From assembly GCA_002307095.1 (NCBI GenBank), contig DBTO01000272.1:1-10521 (forward strand): a DNA stretch of 10,521 nucleotides. Direction: 5' to 3'. This DNA is from Sulfurospirillum sp. UBA1314. GTDB taxonomy: Bacteria; Campylobacterota; Campylobacteria; Campylobacterales; Sulfurospirillaceae. The notes beneath the pieces were generated by a model. It saw only the letters and a program-made list of their open reading frames with translations, was not told where the DNA came from and did no database searches. The position numbers and the translations under genes were made by a program. This document shows positions 1 to 6,390 of this stretch, one piece after another (positions within the stretch are counted from its first letter, which is position 1; every line of letters begins with the position of its first letter).

Positions 1-1259
1 ATCCTTGCACGCAGATGAAAGACCACGAGACACTTCCCATTATTCCTATCAAAAGAGGTGAAGGGGTCTATTTAGTTGATTTTGAAGATAACCGTTATAT
101 CGATGGTGTTAGTTCGTGGTGGGTCAATCTTTTTGGGCATTGCCATCCCTATATCAATCAAAAAATTAAAGAGCAATTAGAGACATTAGAACACGTTATT
201 TTCGCTGGATTTACGCATGAGCCGATCATCAAGCTCTCAAAAAGACTCTGTGCATTAGCACCCAAAGGGTTGGAGAAGTGCTTTTATGCCGATAACGGCT
301 CCAGTGCCATTGAAGTTGCCCTTAAGATGAGCTTTCAATACCATAAAAACAGGGGAGAAAAACGATCACTTTTTGTCTCTTTGGAAAACAGCTATCATGG
401 CGAAACCATCGGTGCTTTAGCCGTTGGCGATGTTAAACTGTACAAAGAAGTGTTTGAAGACATCCTCTTACAAACGATTCAAACGCCTGTACCAAAAGAC
501 CAAAGTGAAGAGAGCGCGATTAAAGCCGCTGATGCACTGGAGCAAATTTTTAAAGAAAAAGCCGATCAGATTTCGGCGTTTATCATCGAACCGTTGGTGC
601 AATGTTCAGGTGGTATGAACATGTACCACCCCCTTTATATCTCACTGGCACGCAAACTGTGTGATCGGTACGGGGTTCATTTAATTGCCGATGAAATCGC
701 TGTTGGCTTTGGTCGGACGGGTAAAATGTTTGCCTGTGAATACGCCCATGTTAGTCCTGATTTTATGACGCTTTCCAAGGGACTAACAGGAGGTTATCTG
801 CCTCTTTCGGTGGTACTAACAACGCAAGATGTGTACGATGCGTTTTATTGTGATTATTCTGAATTTAAGGCATTTTTACATTCACACAGCTATACGGGAA
901 ATCCTTTGGCGTGCAGTGCGGCAAATGCAACTTTAGATATCTTTGAAAATGAGCATATTTTAGAAAAAAATCAGGAAAAAATCGCTTTGATCGCTTCAAA
1001 GTTGGAACGTTTTAAAACACTTCCTAATGTGCAGAAAGTTCGTCAAACAGGGATGATTGCAGCAGTGGAGCTGGACGTCTATCCGATTGATTTTCGGGTA
1101 AATCTTAAAATATTTGAGTATGCCATGAAAAAGGGTGTGATTCTGCGTCCACTGGGCAATATTGTCTATTTTATGCCTCCTTATGTCATTACATGTAAAG
1201 AAATTGAGACGATGATGGACGTGGCGTATGAGGCGATTGTAAGCCTAAAGAGTCTATAA
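1..1259 (+). CDS. bioA: Adenosylmethionine-8-amino-7-oxononanoate aminotransferase (BioA), 5' end missing
   Basis: This PLP enzyme transfers an amino group from S-adenosylmethionine to 7-keto-8-aminopelargonate, giving 7,8-diaminopelargonate, a late step of biotin synthesis in the cytoplasm. The reading frame is open to the left edge: the codons before the first visible Met (base 15) read (H)PCTQ, completing the BioA-type HPCTQMKDHE stretch, so that Met is internal and the true start lies upstream. Numbering from it, about 414 residues are present. Visible family marks are the SSWWVNLFGHCHP substrate-site segment, the NGSSA phosphate-binding turn, NSYHGE, the PLP-ring aspartate in ADEIAVGFGRTG, the Schiff-base lysine K255 in LSKGLTGG, and the TGNPLACSAA segment. 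The WW pair and the overall pattern favour BioA over ornithine or GABA class-III aminotransferases. The stop is 27 bases before rsmH. A TTACATGTAA palindrome falls inside the coding sequence at 1189. Confidence 0.95.
   Translation, partial: PCTQMKDHETLPIIPIKRGEGVYLVDFEDNRYIDGVSSWWVNLFGHCHPYINQKIKEQLETLEHVIFAGFTHEPIIKLSKRLCALAPKGLEKCFYADNGSSAIEVALKMSFQYHKNRGEKRSLFVSLENSYHGETIGALAVGDVKLYKEVFEDILLQTIQTPVPKDQSEESAIKAADALEQIFKEKADQISAFIIEPLVQCSGGMNMYHPLYISLARKLCDRYGVHLIADEIAVGFGRTGKMFACEYAHVSPDFMTLSKGLTGGYLPLSVVLTTQDVYDAFYCDYSEFKAFLHSHSYTGNPLACSAANATLDIFENEHILEKNQEKIALIASKLERFKTLPNVQKVRQTGMIAAVELDVYPIDFRVNLKIFEYAMKKGVILRPLGNIVYFMPPYVITCKEIETMMDVAYEAIVSLKSL
1189..1198. repeat. TTACATGTAA palindrome, copy 1 (inside bioA)
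   Basis: Perfect 10-base palindrome inside the bioA coding region, read there as the codons ATT ACA TGT AAA. It is the same word as at 2494, 6303, 7102 and 8875. It lies 59 bases before the bioA stop and 89 bases before the rsmH start. Its function is unknown. Confidence 0.6.
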
Positions 1260-1286
1260 TAGAGCCATTTTGAAGAAGGATACACT

Positions 1287-2204
1287 GTGAACATTCCCCA
1301 TATTCCCGTACTTTTAGAAGAGGTTAAAGCGGCTTTTTCTGCTCTTTCTGAGGGAGTTATTGTGGATTGTACACTAGGATACGGTGGGCATAGTGAGGCT
1401 CTTTTGGAGCAAAATCCCACCATCAAACTCATTGGCTGTGACCAAGATGAAGAAGCGCTCGCTTTTAGCCAAAAAAGGCTTGAGCGTTTTGGCGATCGTG
1501 TGAGTTTGCATCATGGCAATTTTGCTTCTGTTATCGCTAAGTATGCGCATTTGCCGATTCGCGGTATCTTAGCAGACATCGGTGTCTCCTCTTTGCAACT
1601 CGATAAAAAAGAGCGCGGATTTGCCTTTGATTCGGATGTGCTTGATATGCGTATGAACCCAAAGCAAGTGCTCAGTGCATATGAAGTGGTCAACCACTAC
1701 TCCCAAGAGGAGTTAGAGTTTATTTTACGCGAGTATGGTGAGATTCACGAGTATAAAAAGCTGGCAAATGTGATCTGTGAAGCGAGAGTTAAATCTCCGA
1801 TTAAGAGTGCCAAAGAGCTTTCAAAATTAGCCGAAAAAGTGGGTGGGAAAAAGAGTATTCATCCTTCAACGCTGCTATTTCAAGCCATCCGTATTGAAGT
1901 CAATAATGAACTGGGCGTTTTAACAGAGCTTCTTGAGAGCATTAAAAATGCCAATTTTGAGCGCTGCATTGTGGGCATCATCTCGTTTCATTCATTAGAA
2001 GATCGCATTGTAAAGCAGACGTTTAAGCTATGGTCTCAAAACTGTATTTGCCCACCTACTGTGATGCGCTGTATGTGTGGCAATAACCACGCTTTAGGTA
2101 AGCTCATCAGTAAAAAACCGATCGAAGCAACAAACGCAGAAATCAAAAAAAACCCACGAAGCCGTAGTGCCAAACTTCGTGTTTTTGAGATCAAGAGGGC
2201 GTAA
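1287..2204 (+). CDS. rsmH: 16S rRNA (cytosine-1402 N4)-methyltransferase RsmH (MraW)
   Basis: A SAM-dependent methyltransferase that modifies C1402 in the decoding centre of 16S rRNA. The 305-residue length is normal for the family. I see the SAM-binding motif VDCTLGYGGHSEALL near residues 26-40, the acidic IGCDQD after it, HGNF, DIGVSSLQLD, the family-typical RGFAFDSDVLDMRMN, SFHSLEDRIVKQTFK and the C-terminal NPRSRSAKLRVFE. The start is GTG: it has an AAGGA ribosome-binding site at 1276-1280 with 6 bases of spacing, and the protein then begins NIPHIPVLLEEV, the usual N-terminus. The stop codon TAA shares its last base with the next gene's ATG (TAATG), which implies translational coupling. 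In many bacteria rsmH opens the division and cell-wall cluster; here only the FtsL-like gene stays with it. Confidence 0.97.
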   Translation: MNIPHIPVLLEEVKAAFSALSEGVIVDCTLGYGGHSEALLEQNPTIKLIGCDQDEEALAFSQKRLERFGDRVSLHHGNFASVIAKYAHLPIRGILADIGVSSLQLDKKERGFAFDSDVLDMRMNPKQVLSAYEVVNHYSQEELEFILREYGEIHEYKKLANVICEARVKSPIKSAKELSKLAEKVGGKKSIHPSTLLFQAIRIEVNNELGVLTELLESIKNANFERCIVGIISFHSLEDRIVKQTFKLWSQNCICPPTVMRCMCGNNHALGKLISKKPIEATNAEIKKNPRSRSAKLRVFEIKRA

Positions 2205-2488
2205 TGGACGATAAAAACGATCTTTTAGAACAGTACGATGCCGAGCAAAAAGTTGAGAGAAATCTCGACTTTCGTTTTTTATTGCTTGTTTATATGGTGA
2301 TGTTTGTCGCTTTTTTGGTCATTCTGCCACGTATTTACATCAAAAATCAGATCTATTACATGAGCCGTGACATCAATAAACTTTACGGCGAGTATTCGAT
2401 TCTCAAAGAAGAGAACCGCGTTTTGAAACAAAATTTGGAAAATATTCGCTTCAAAAATCAAATCTTAGACACCATTTACATCGAATAA
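2204..2488 (+). CDS. ftsL: FtsL-like bitopic cell-division protein
   Basis: A small protein of 94 residues with a charged cytoplasmic N-terminus (about 1-23), one hydrophobic membrane segment (about 25-45) and a periplasmic coiled-coil-like tail with leucine, isoleucine and asparagine at heptad spacing (about 50-90, containing EYSILKEENRVLKQNLENI). This is the layout of FtsL/DivIC septum proteins, which bridge FtsB, FtsQ and the FtsWI synthase. Sequence conservation in FtsL is poor, so the call rests on topology and on position directly after rsmH, the standard place for ftsL. It starts on the last base of the rsmH stop codon and is probably translated by coupling. The gene normally next, ftsI, is absent; rmuC follows 34 bases on. 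The alternative is an unrelated small membrane coiled-coil protein. Confidence 0.75.
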   Translation: MDDKNDLLEQYDAEQKVERNLDFRFLLLVYMVMFVAFLVILPRIYIKNQIYYMSRDINKLYGEYSILKEENRVLKQNLENIRFKNQILDTIYIE

Positions 2489-2493
2489 TTGTT

Positions 2494-2503
2494 TTACATG
2501 TAA
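2494..2503. repeat. TTACATGTAA palindrome, copy 2 (ftsL-rmuC gap)
   Basis: Perfect palindrome beginning 6 bases after the ftsL-like stop and ending 19 bases before the rmuC start, just upstream of the rmuC ribosome-binding site. It is followed by GCTT; copy 5 carries the mirrored AAGC on its left side. Its function is unknown. Confidence 0.6.
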
Positions 2504-2522
2504 GCTTATAGGAGGAGTTCTT

Positions 2523-3827
2523 ATGCCCCAAGAGATGCTATTGTTAGCCGTTTTTATCACTTTTGTTGTTGCGATACTTGTACTTGGAGTGTGGATTAGA
2601 GCAGTCCTTAAAGAAAAAGCATCCGCGCTCGCTGAGATGAAAGTCAAAAATGAACACTTAAGTGCAGAAAACCTCACGCTCAATATGCGAAGTGCAACCC
2701 TCCAAGCCGAACTTCACGCGCAAAAAGAGAGCCATCAAAAGCTCAAACTCGATTTTGAAGAGCAGGGGAAAAAACTTGAGCTCAAACTCAATGCCATTAT
2801 GGAGCAACACCTCGAAAAAAAGCTTCAAAAATTGGATGATACTTCGATCAAATCGCTTGAAACACTGCTCAAACCTTTTAAAGAAAACTTGGAACATTTC
2901 AAAAAAAGCGTTGAAAATTCCCAAGAGAACAGTACGAAAAAATTTGCAGAGCTCTCTAAAGAGATCGAACTGGTGGCACGTGCAGGTATGAACATCTCCA
3001 AAGAGGCTGAAAATTTGACTAAAGCGCTTAAAGGCAAAAAACAGAGCCAAGGTAGCTGGGGTGAGATGATTTTGGAGAGTGTTTTGGAGTATTCGGGGCT
3101 GATTAAAGGCGTTCATTACGAAACCCAAGAGAGTTACAAAGATGAAGAAGGACGAACGAAGCGTCCCGATGTGGTTATCAAACTCCCGCAAGAGCGCACC
3201 ATCATCATTGATTCTAAAGTCTCACTTAACAGTTACGATGAATTTGTAAGAGCTGAAAGTGATGAAGAAAAACACATCGCCTCCAAAGCGCTTATGCAAG
3301 CTTTTCGTGAGCATATTGATACACTGGATTCTAAAGATTACGCGCACTATAAACAAGGAACGCTTCAATACGTCTTTATGTTTGTGCCGATTGAAGGGGC
3401 TTTTTCCGTGGCGATTAACGAAGACCCCAAACTTTATGAGTACGCGCTTCGCAAGCACATTGCCATTGTCAATCCTTCCACTTTGACCGTTTCATTGCGT
3501 ACGATCTACCTTTATTGGCAAAGTGAGCAGTCCCGTACGTTGGCTTCAAAACTGTTTGATGAAGCAGGTAAGATGTACGACAAAATGGTCGGTTTTTCGG
3601 AGAGTTTCAAAAAAGTGGGCACGCAGCTTCAAACACTCAATAACAGCTATGAAAGCGCTCAAAAACAGTTGAGTGAAGGCTCAGGCAATATCTTAGGGCG
3701 GGTGGAAAATTTGAAGCGTTTAGGTGCCAAAGCGACTAAAAATCTTAAAGATGCCAAACTCGAATACCAAGATTTTAATACGGACATTGAACCCATTGCG
3801 CTTTTAGAGGAAAAACCAGAAGCATAA
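2523..3827 (+). CDS. rmuC: RmuC family protein (DNA recombination / putative nuclease)
   Basis: RmuC proteins were linked in E. coli to limiting recombination between inverted repeats; the molecular activity is not firmly established, but the core has a PD-(D/E)xK nuclease-like pattern. In this 434-residue protein an N-terminal membrane anchor (about 5-29) is followed by a long Lys/Glu/Leu-rich coiled coil (about 33-170) and then the conserved RmuC domain: GSWGEMILESVLEYSGL (177 on, E181), RPDVVIKLP (D216), IIIDSKVSL (D230, K232), FVPIEGAF and NPSTLTVSLRTI. The D216 and D-x-K pair match the expected active-site arrangement. The start is clear: ATG at 2523 with a strong GGAGGAG site at 2511-2517. 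It is probably cotranscribed with rsmH and the FtsL-like gene. The coding strand's composition produces a long antisense open frame that is not a gene. Confidence 0.93.
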   Translation: MPQEMLLLAVFITFVVAILVLGVWIRAVLKEKASALAEMKVKNEHLSAENLTLNMRSATLQAELHAQKESHQKLKLDFEEQGKKLELKLNAIMEQHLEKKLQKLDDTSIKSLETLLKPFKENLEHFKKSVENSQENSTKKFAELSKEIELVARAGMNISKEAENLTKALKGKKQSQGSWGEMILESVLEYSGLIKGVHYETQESYKDEEGRTKRPDVVIKLPQERTIIIDSKVSLNSYDEFVRAESDEEKHIASKALMQAFREHIDTLDSKDYAHYKQGTLQYVFMFVPIEGAFSVAINEDPKLYEYALRKHIAIVNPSTLTVSLRTIYLYWQSEQSRTLASKLFDEAGKMYDKMVGFSESFKKVGTQLQTLNNSYESAQKQLSEGSGNILGRVENLKRLGAKATKNLKDAKLEYQDFNTDIEPIALLEEKPEA

Positions 3828-3864
3828 TTTTTCAAAAAACGTCCTTGATTGACTCAAATCGTGT

Positions 3865-3870
3865 TACAAT
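3865..3870 (+). promoter_or_regulatory. Possible promoter -10 box upstream of the HD-GYP receptor gene
   Basis: The 98-base gap 3828-3925 contains TACAAT preceded by GTGT, a fair sigma-70-type -10 box about 55 bases before the start codon. Two -35-like words (TTGATT at 3845, TTGACT at 3849) are too close (14 and 10 bases) to be convincing. Campylobacterota promoters often lack a clear -35, so the call rests on the -10 alone. Confidence 0.3.
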
Positions 3871-3925
3871 TTCTTAGAACCATAGTATTTATCCGCCTGC
3901 CTCTCTTATTGTAAGGAGCATCACT

Positions 3926-6298
3926 ATGAAAAAAACAAAACGTTACACGTTTACGCTTAGCATTATTACCCTTATTTTAGGACTTGCAAGCTTTCTTTCG
4001 ATCTCTTTAATTGGTCATAATTACCTGCAAAGTTCCAAAAATTCTTACAGTATGATTCAAAAGCGCAATGCGGAAGTGCGTAAAAATATCATTGAAACCA
4101 TTAAAGTCTCTTTGCAAAAAACATCTGCGCATCTTAAAGTGTTGGTTCACAGCCAAGAAAATGATAATCTCTTTGCTTCAAGGGAAATTTTTACACGAAT
4201 GATGTGGGAGATACTGCTCTCCGATGAAAAAATTGCGAGCATTTATATTGCCGATCAACAAGGGGACTTTTTTCAAGCTAGACGTACGCCAGAATTTGCC
4301 ATGCGAACCATCGATACACGTGGTAATTTGAATATTGATGAATGGGCGTATAAAAATACTGAATTTGAAACTATACGCATTGAGAATAAACCCTTATCGT
4401 ACGATCCGCGTGAACGTGCGTGGTTTAAAAAAGCAACTTCCCATGAGAATTTTTACTGGTCAGAGCCTTATGAATTTGCTTCAACGAAGGCTGTAGGTAT
4501 AACCGTTTCATACCCTTTTTTCAATCAATCGGGCGAAAAAGTGAAAGTGGCTGGAATTGATTTTACCATTGCTTCGATCACCAAACTGCTCCAAGAACAA
4601 AGCGTCTTCATAGAAGGTCCCATTGTCATAGTCAATCCTTATGGCGATGTGATTGCAAGCTCATTGCCAACAAAAGAGTCCAATATCACCATTGATCAAC
4701 TTCCCAAAGAGATACAAGCTTCGTATGAACAATTTTTAAATGGCACAAGGCGTGGTCGAGTTCACAATGAAGCGAATGAAAACTACCTGTTTGCCTTTTC
4801 AGAATTTCCTGCTGATTTTGGAAAACAGTGGTACATCGGAACTTATTTGGAAGAGAAAAAGGTCACCCAAGAGATTAATGCGATTATGATTCAAAACATT
4901 GTGATTTCACTCTGTATCATGCTTTTGATTATTATTGTGACGTGGCTTTTCCTAAGACGCATTATCATAGCACCTGTTGATTTGCTTAAAACAATGAGCG
5001 ACAGTGTGGCACTCAAACAATACGACGCGGTGCATCACGTTCAAACGCGGATCAAAGAGTTTTTTGCACTCAGCCATTCGATGGTGCTGATGGCACGTTC
5101 GATCAAATCGCATGAAAAAGCACAAGAAAATCTGATGGAGTCGTTTATCAAACTGATCGCTAGTGCCATCGATGAAAAATCGCCCTATACCGGAGGGCAT
5201 TGTGAGCGCGTGCCTGAACTTGCTACGATGTTAGCGGAGGAGGCAAATAAAAGTTATCAGGGCATTTTTAAAAAGTTCAATTTTAACGATGAAAATGCGT
5301 GGCGGGAGTTTCGCATAGCCGCTCTTTTACACGACTGTGGCAAAGTGACAACGCCTGAATATGTGGTCGATAAAGCTACCAAACTAGAGAGTATTCACAA
5401 CCGTATTCATGAGATTCGTACCCGTTTTGAAGTGTTGCTTAGAGATGCACAGATTGCCTATTTAGAAGGGCTTTTAGAGGGTAAAGATACGCAAGAGCTC
5501 TTGATGCAAAAACGTTCAGTTGCCGAAGCAAAACTCTTTGATGATTTTGCCTTTTTAGCCGAGTGCAACATCGGTGGGGAGTTTATGGATGCTCAAAAAA
5601 TAGAACGCCTTAAAGAGATCGCCTCCATCACGTGGATACGCCATTTTGATGATCGCCTCGGTATGAGTGAAGCGGAGAAAAAACGGTTGCTTGAGATTCC
5701 GCTAAAGTCCCTTCCCTGTGTTGAAACACTGTTGCAAGATAAGCCAGAGCAGCTTATTACCAGAGAACAAGAGGTTGATGCAAAGGTCTTTACGCGTCTT
5801 GGGATTAAGATGGAGATACCAAAATATTACAACAATTTAGGCGAACTCTACAATCTTAGCATCGCTAGAGGAACCTTGAATGACGAGGAACGTTATAAGA
5901 TCAATGAGCATATCATCATGAGTATTCGTATGCTCTCAGAACTTCCCTTTATGGACAATCTCAAACATGTTCCTGAGTATGCGTGCGCGCACCATGAGAC
6001 AATGAAAGGTACGGGGTATCCGCGTAAACTTACCAAAGAGCAGATCTCACTGCCTGCACGCATCATCGCCATTGCCGATATTTTTGAAGCGCTAACCGCC
6101 AGTGATCGACCGTATAAAAAAGCAAAAACGATCTCTGAGGCGATTAAAATTTTGAGCATGCTTAAAATTGATGAGCACATTGATGGCGATCTGTTCGAGC
6201 TTTTTTTAAAAAGTGGCGTCTACATGCAGTATGCGAAAAAGTATCTTAAGCCTGAACAGATTGATGATGTGGATATAACGCAATACCTCTCGTCATAA
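3926..6298 (+). CDS. dCache-sensor HD-GYP protein, probable cyclic-di-GMP phosphodiesterase
   Basis: A 790-residue inner-membrane receptor. Domains: TM1 about 10-31; periplasmic dCache_1-like sensor about 35-320; TM2 about 324-343; a HAMP-like linker to about 400; HD-GYP domain about 408-775. The sensor has YDPRERAWF (Y159, R164, W166, F167), WSEPY (W178, Y182) and AGIDF (D212). The catalytic part keeps the expected metal ligands: H425 in GGHCERV, H469-D470 in LLHDCGKV, H662, H689-H690-E691, and a true GYP triplet (G697-P699), so hydrolysis of c-di-GMP to pGpG or GMP is likely. A block of about 160 residues (489-648) interrupts the domain between HDCGKVTTPEYVVDKATKL and GTLNDEER. The start has AAGGAG at 3913-3918, 7 bases upstream. 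It appears monocistronic. The ligand and the regulated behaviour (motility or biofilm) are inferred, not shown. Confidence 0.9.
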   Translation: MKKTKRYTFTLSIITLILGLASFLSISLIGHNYLQSSKNSYSMIQKRNAEVRKNIIETIKVSLQKTSAHLKVLVHSQENDNLFASREIFTRMMWEILLSDEKIASIYIADQQGDFFQARRTPEFAMRTIDTRGNLNIDEWAYKNTEFETIRIENKPLSYDPRERAWFKKATSHENFYWSEPYEFASTKAVGITVSYPFFNQSGEKVKVAGIDFTIASITKLLQEQSVFIEGPIVIVNPYGDVIASSLPTKESNITIDQLPKEIQASYEQFLNGTRRGRVHNEANENYLFAFSEFPADFGKQWYIGTYLEEKKVTQEINAIMIQNIVISLCIMLLIIIVTWLFLRRIIIAPVDLLKTMSDSVALKQYDAVHHVQTRIKEFFALSHSMVLMARSIKSHEKAQENLMESFIKLIASAIDEKSPYTGGHCERVPELATMLAEEANKSYQGIFKKFNFNDENAWREFRIAALLHDCGKVTTPEYVVDKATKLESIHNRIHEIRTRFEVLLRDAQIAYLEGLLEGKDTQELLMQKRSVAEAKLFDDFAFLAECNIGGEFMDAQKIERLKEIASITWIRHFDDRLGMSEAEKKRLLEIPLKSLPCVETLLQDKPEQLITREQEVDAKVFTRLGIKMEIPKYYNNLGELYNLSIARGTLNDEERYKINEHIIMSIRMLSELPFMDNLKHVPEYACAHHETMKGTGYPRKLTKEQISLPARIIAIADIFEALTASDRPYKKAKTISEAIKILSMLKIDEHIDGDLFELFLKSGVYMQYAKKYLKPEQIDDVDITQYLSS

Positions 6299-6302
6299 CT
6301 CT

Positions 6303-6312
6303 TTACATGTAA
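6303..6312. repeat. TTACATGTAA palindrome, copy 3 (upstream of copA)
   Basis: Begins 5 bases after the HD-GYP gene's stop. The symmetry extends to 14 bases (CTTTACATGTAAAG, 6301-6314), making it the longest of the five copies. It lies 78 bases before the copA start and upstream of the candidate copA promoter, so it could be a regulator site or a genome-wide intergenic repeat. Confidence 0.6.
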
Positions 6313-6339
6313 AGATTTGCCTACATTGTTTGTTTCATC

Positions 6340-6366
6340 TTGACGCAAGTAACGAAGCGTTAGAAT
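6340..6366 (+). promoter_or_regulatory. Candidate copA promoter with an internal inverted repeat
   Basis: TTGACG (6340-6345) and TAGAAT (6361-6366) resemble -35 and -10 boxes, with a 15-base spacer that is shorter than the optimum. Between and overlapping them is the perfect inverted repeat TAACG-AAG-CGTTA (6350-6362), a plausible operator for a copper-responsive repressor or activator. MerR-type CueR promoters have a long 19-base spacer, which does not fit here. No regulator gene is in the window. Confidence 0.35.
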
Positions 6367-6390
6367 GTCACAAAAAATAGGAGACAAAAA

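Noticed and set aside
2658..3191. 177-residue open frame on the - strand opposite rmuC
   Set aside because: It mirrors the Lys/Glu-rich coiled coil of rmuC, giving a Phe/Leu-rich product with no domain, no ribosome-binding site and no room for a promoter. rmuC in the + frame has clear family motifs.
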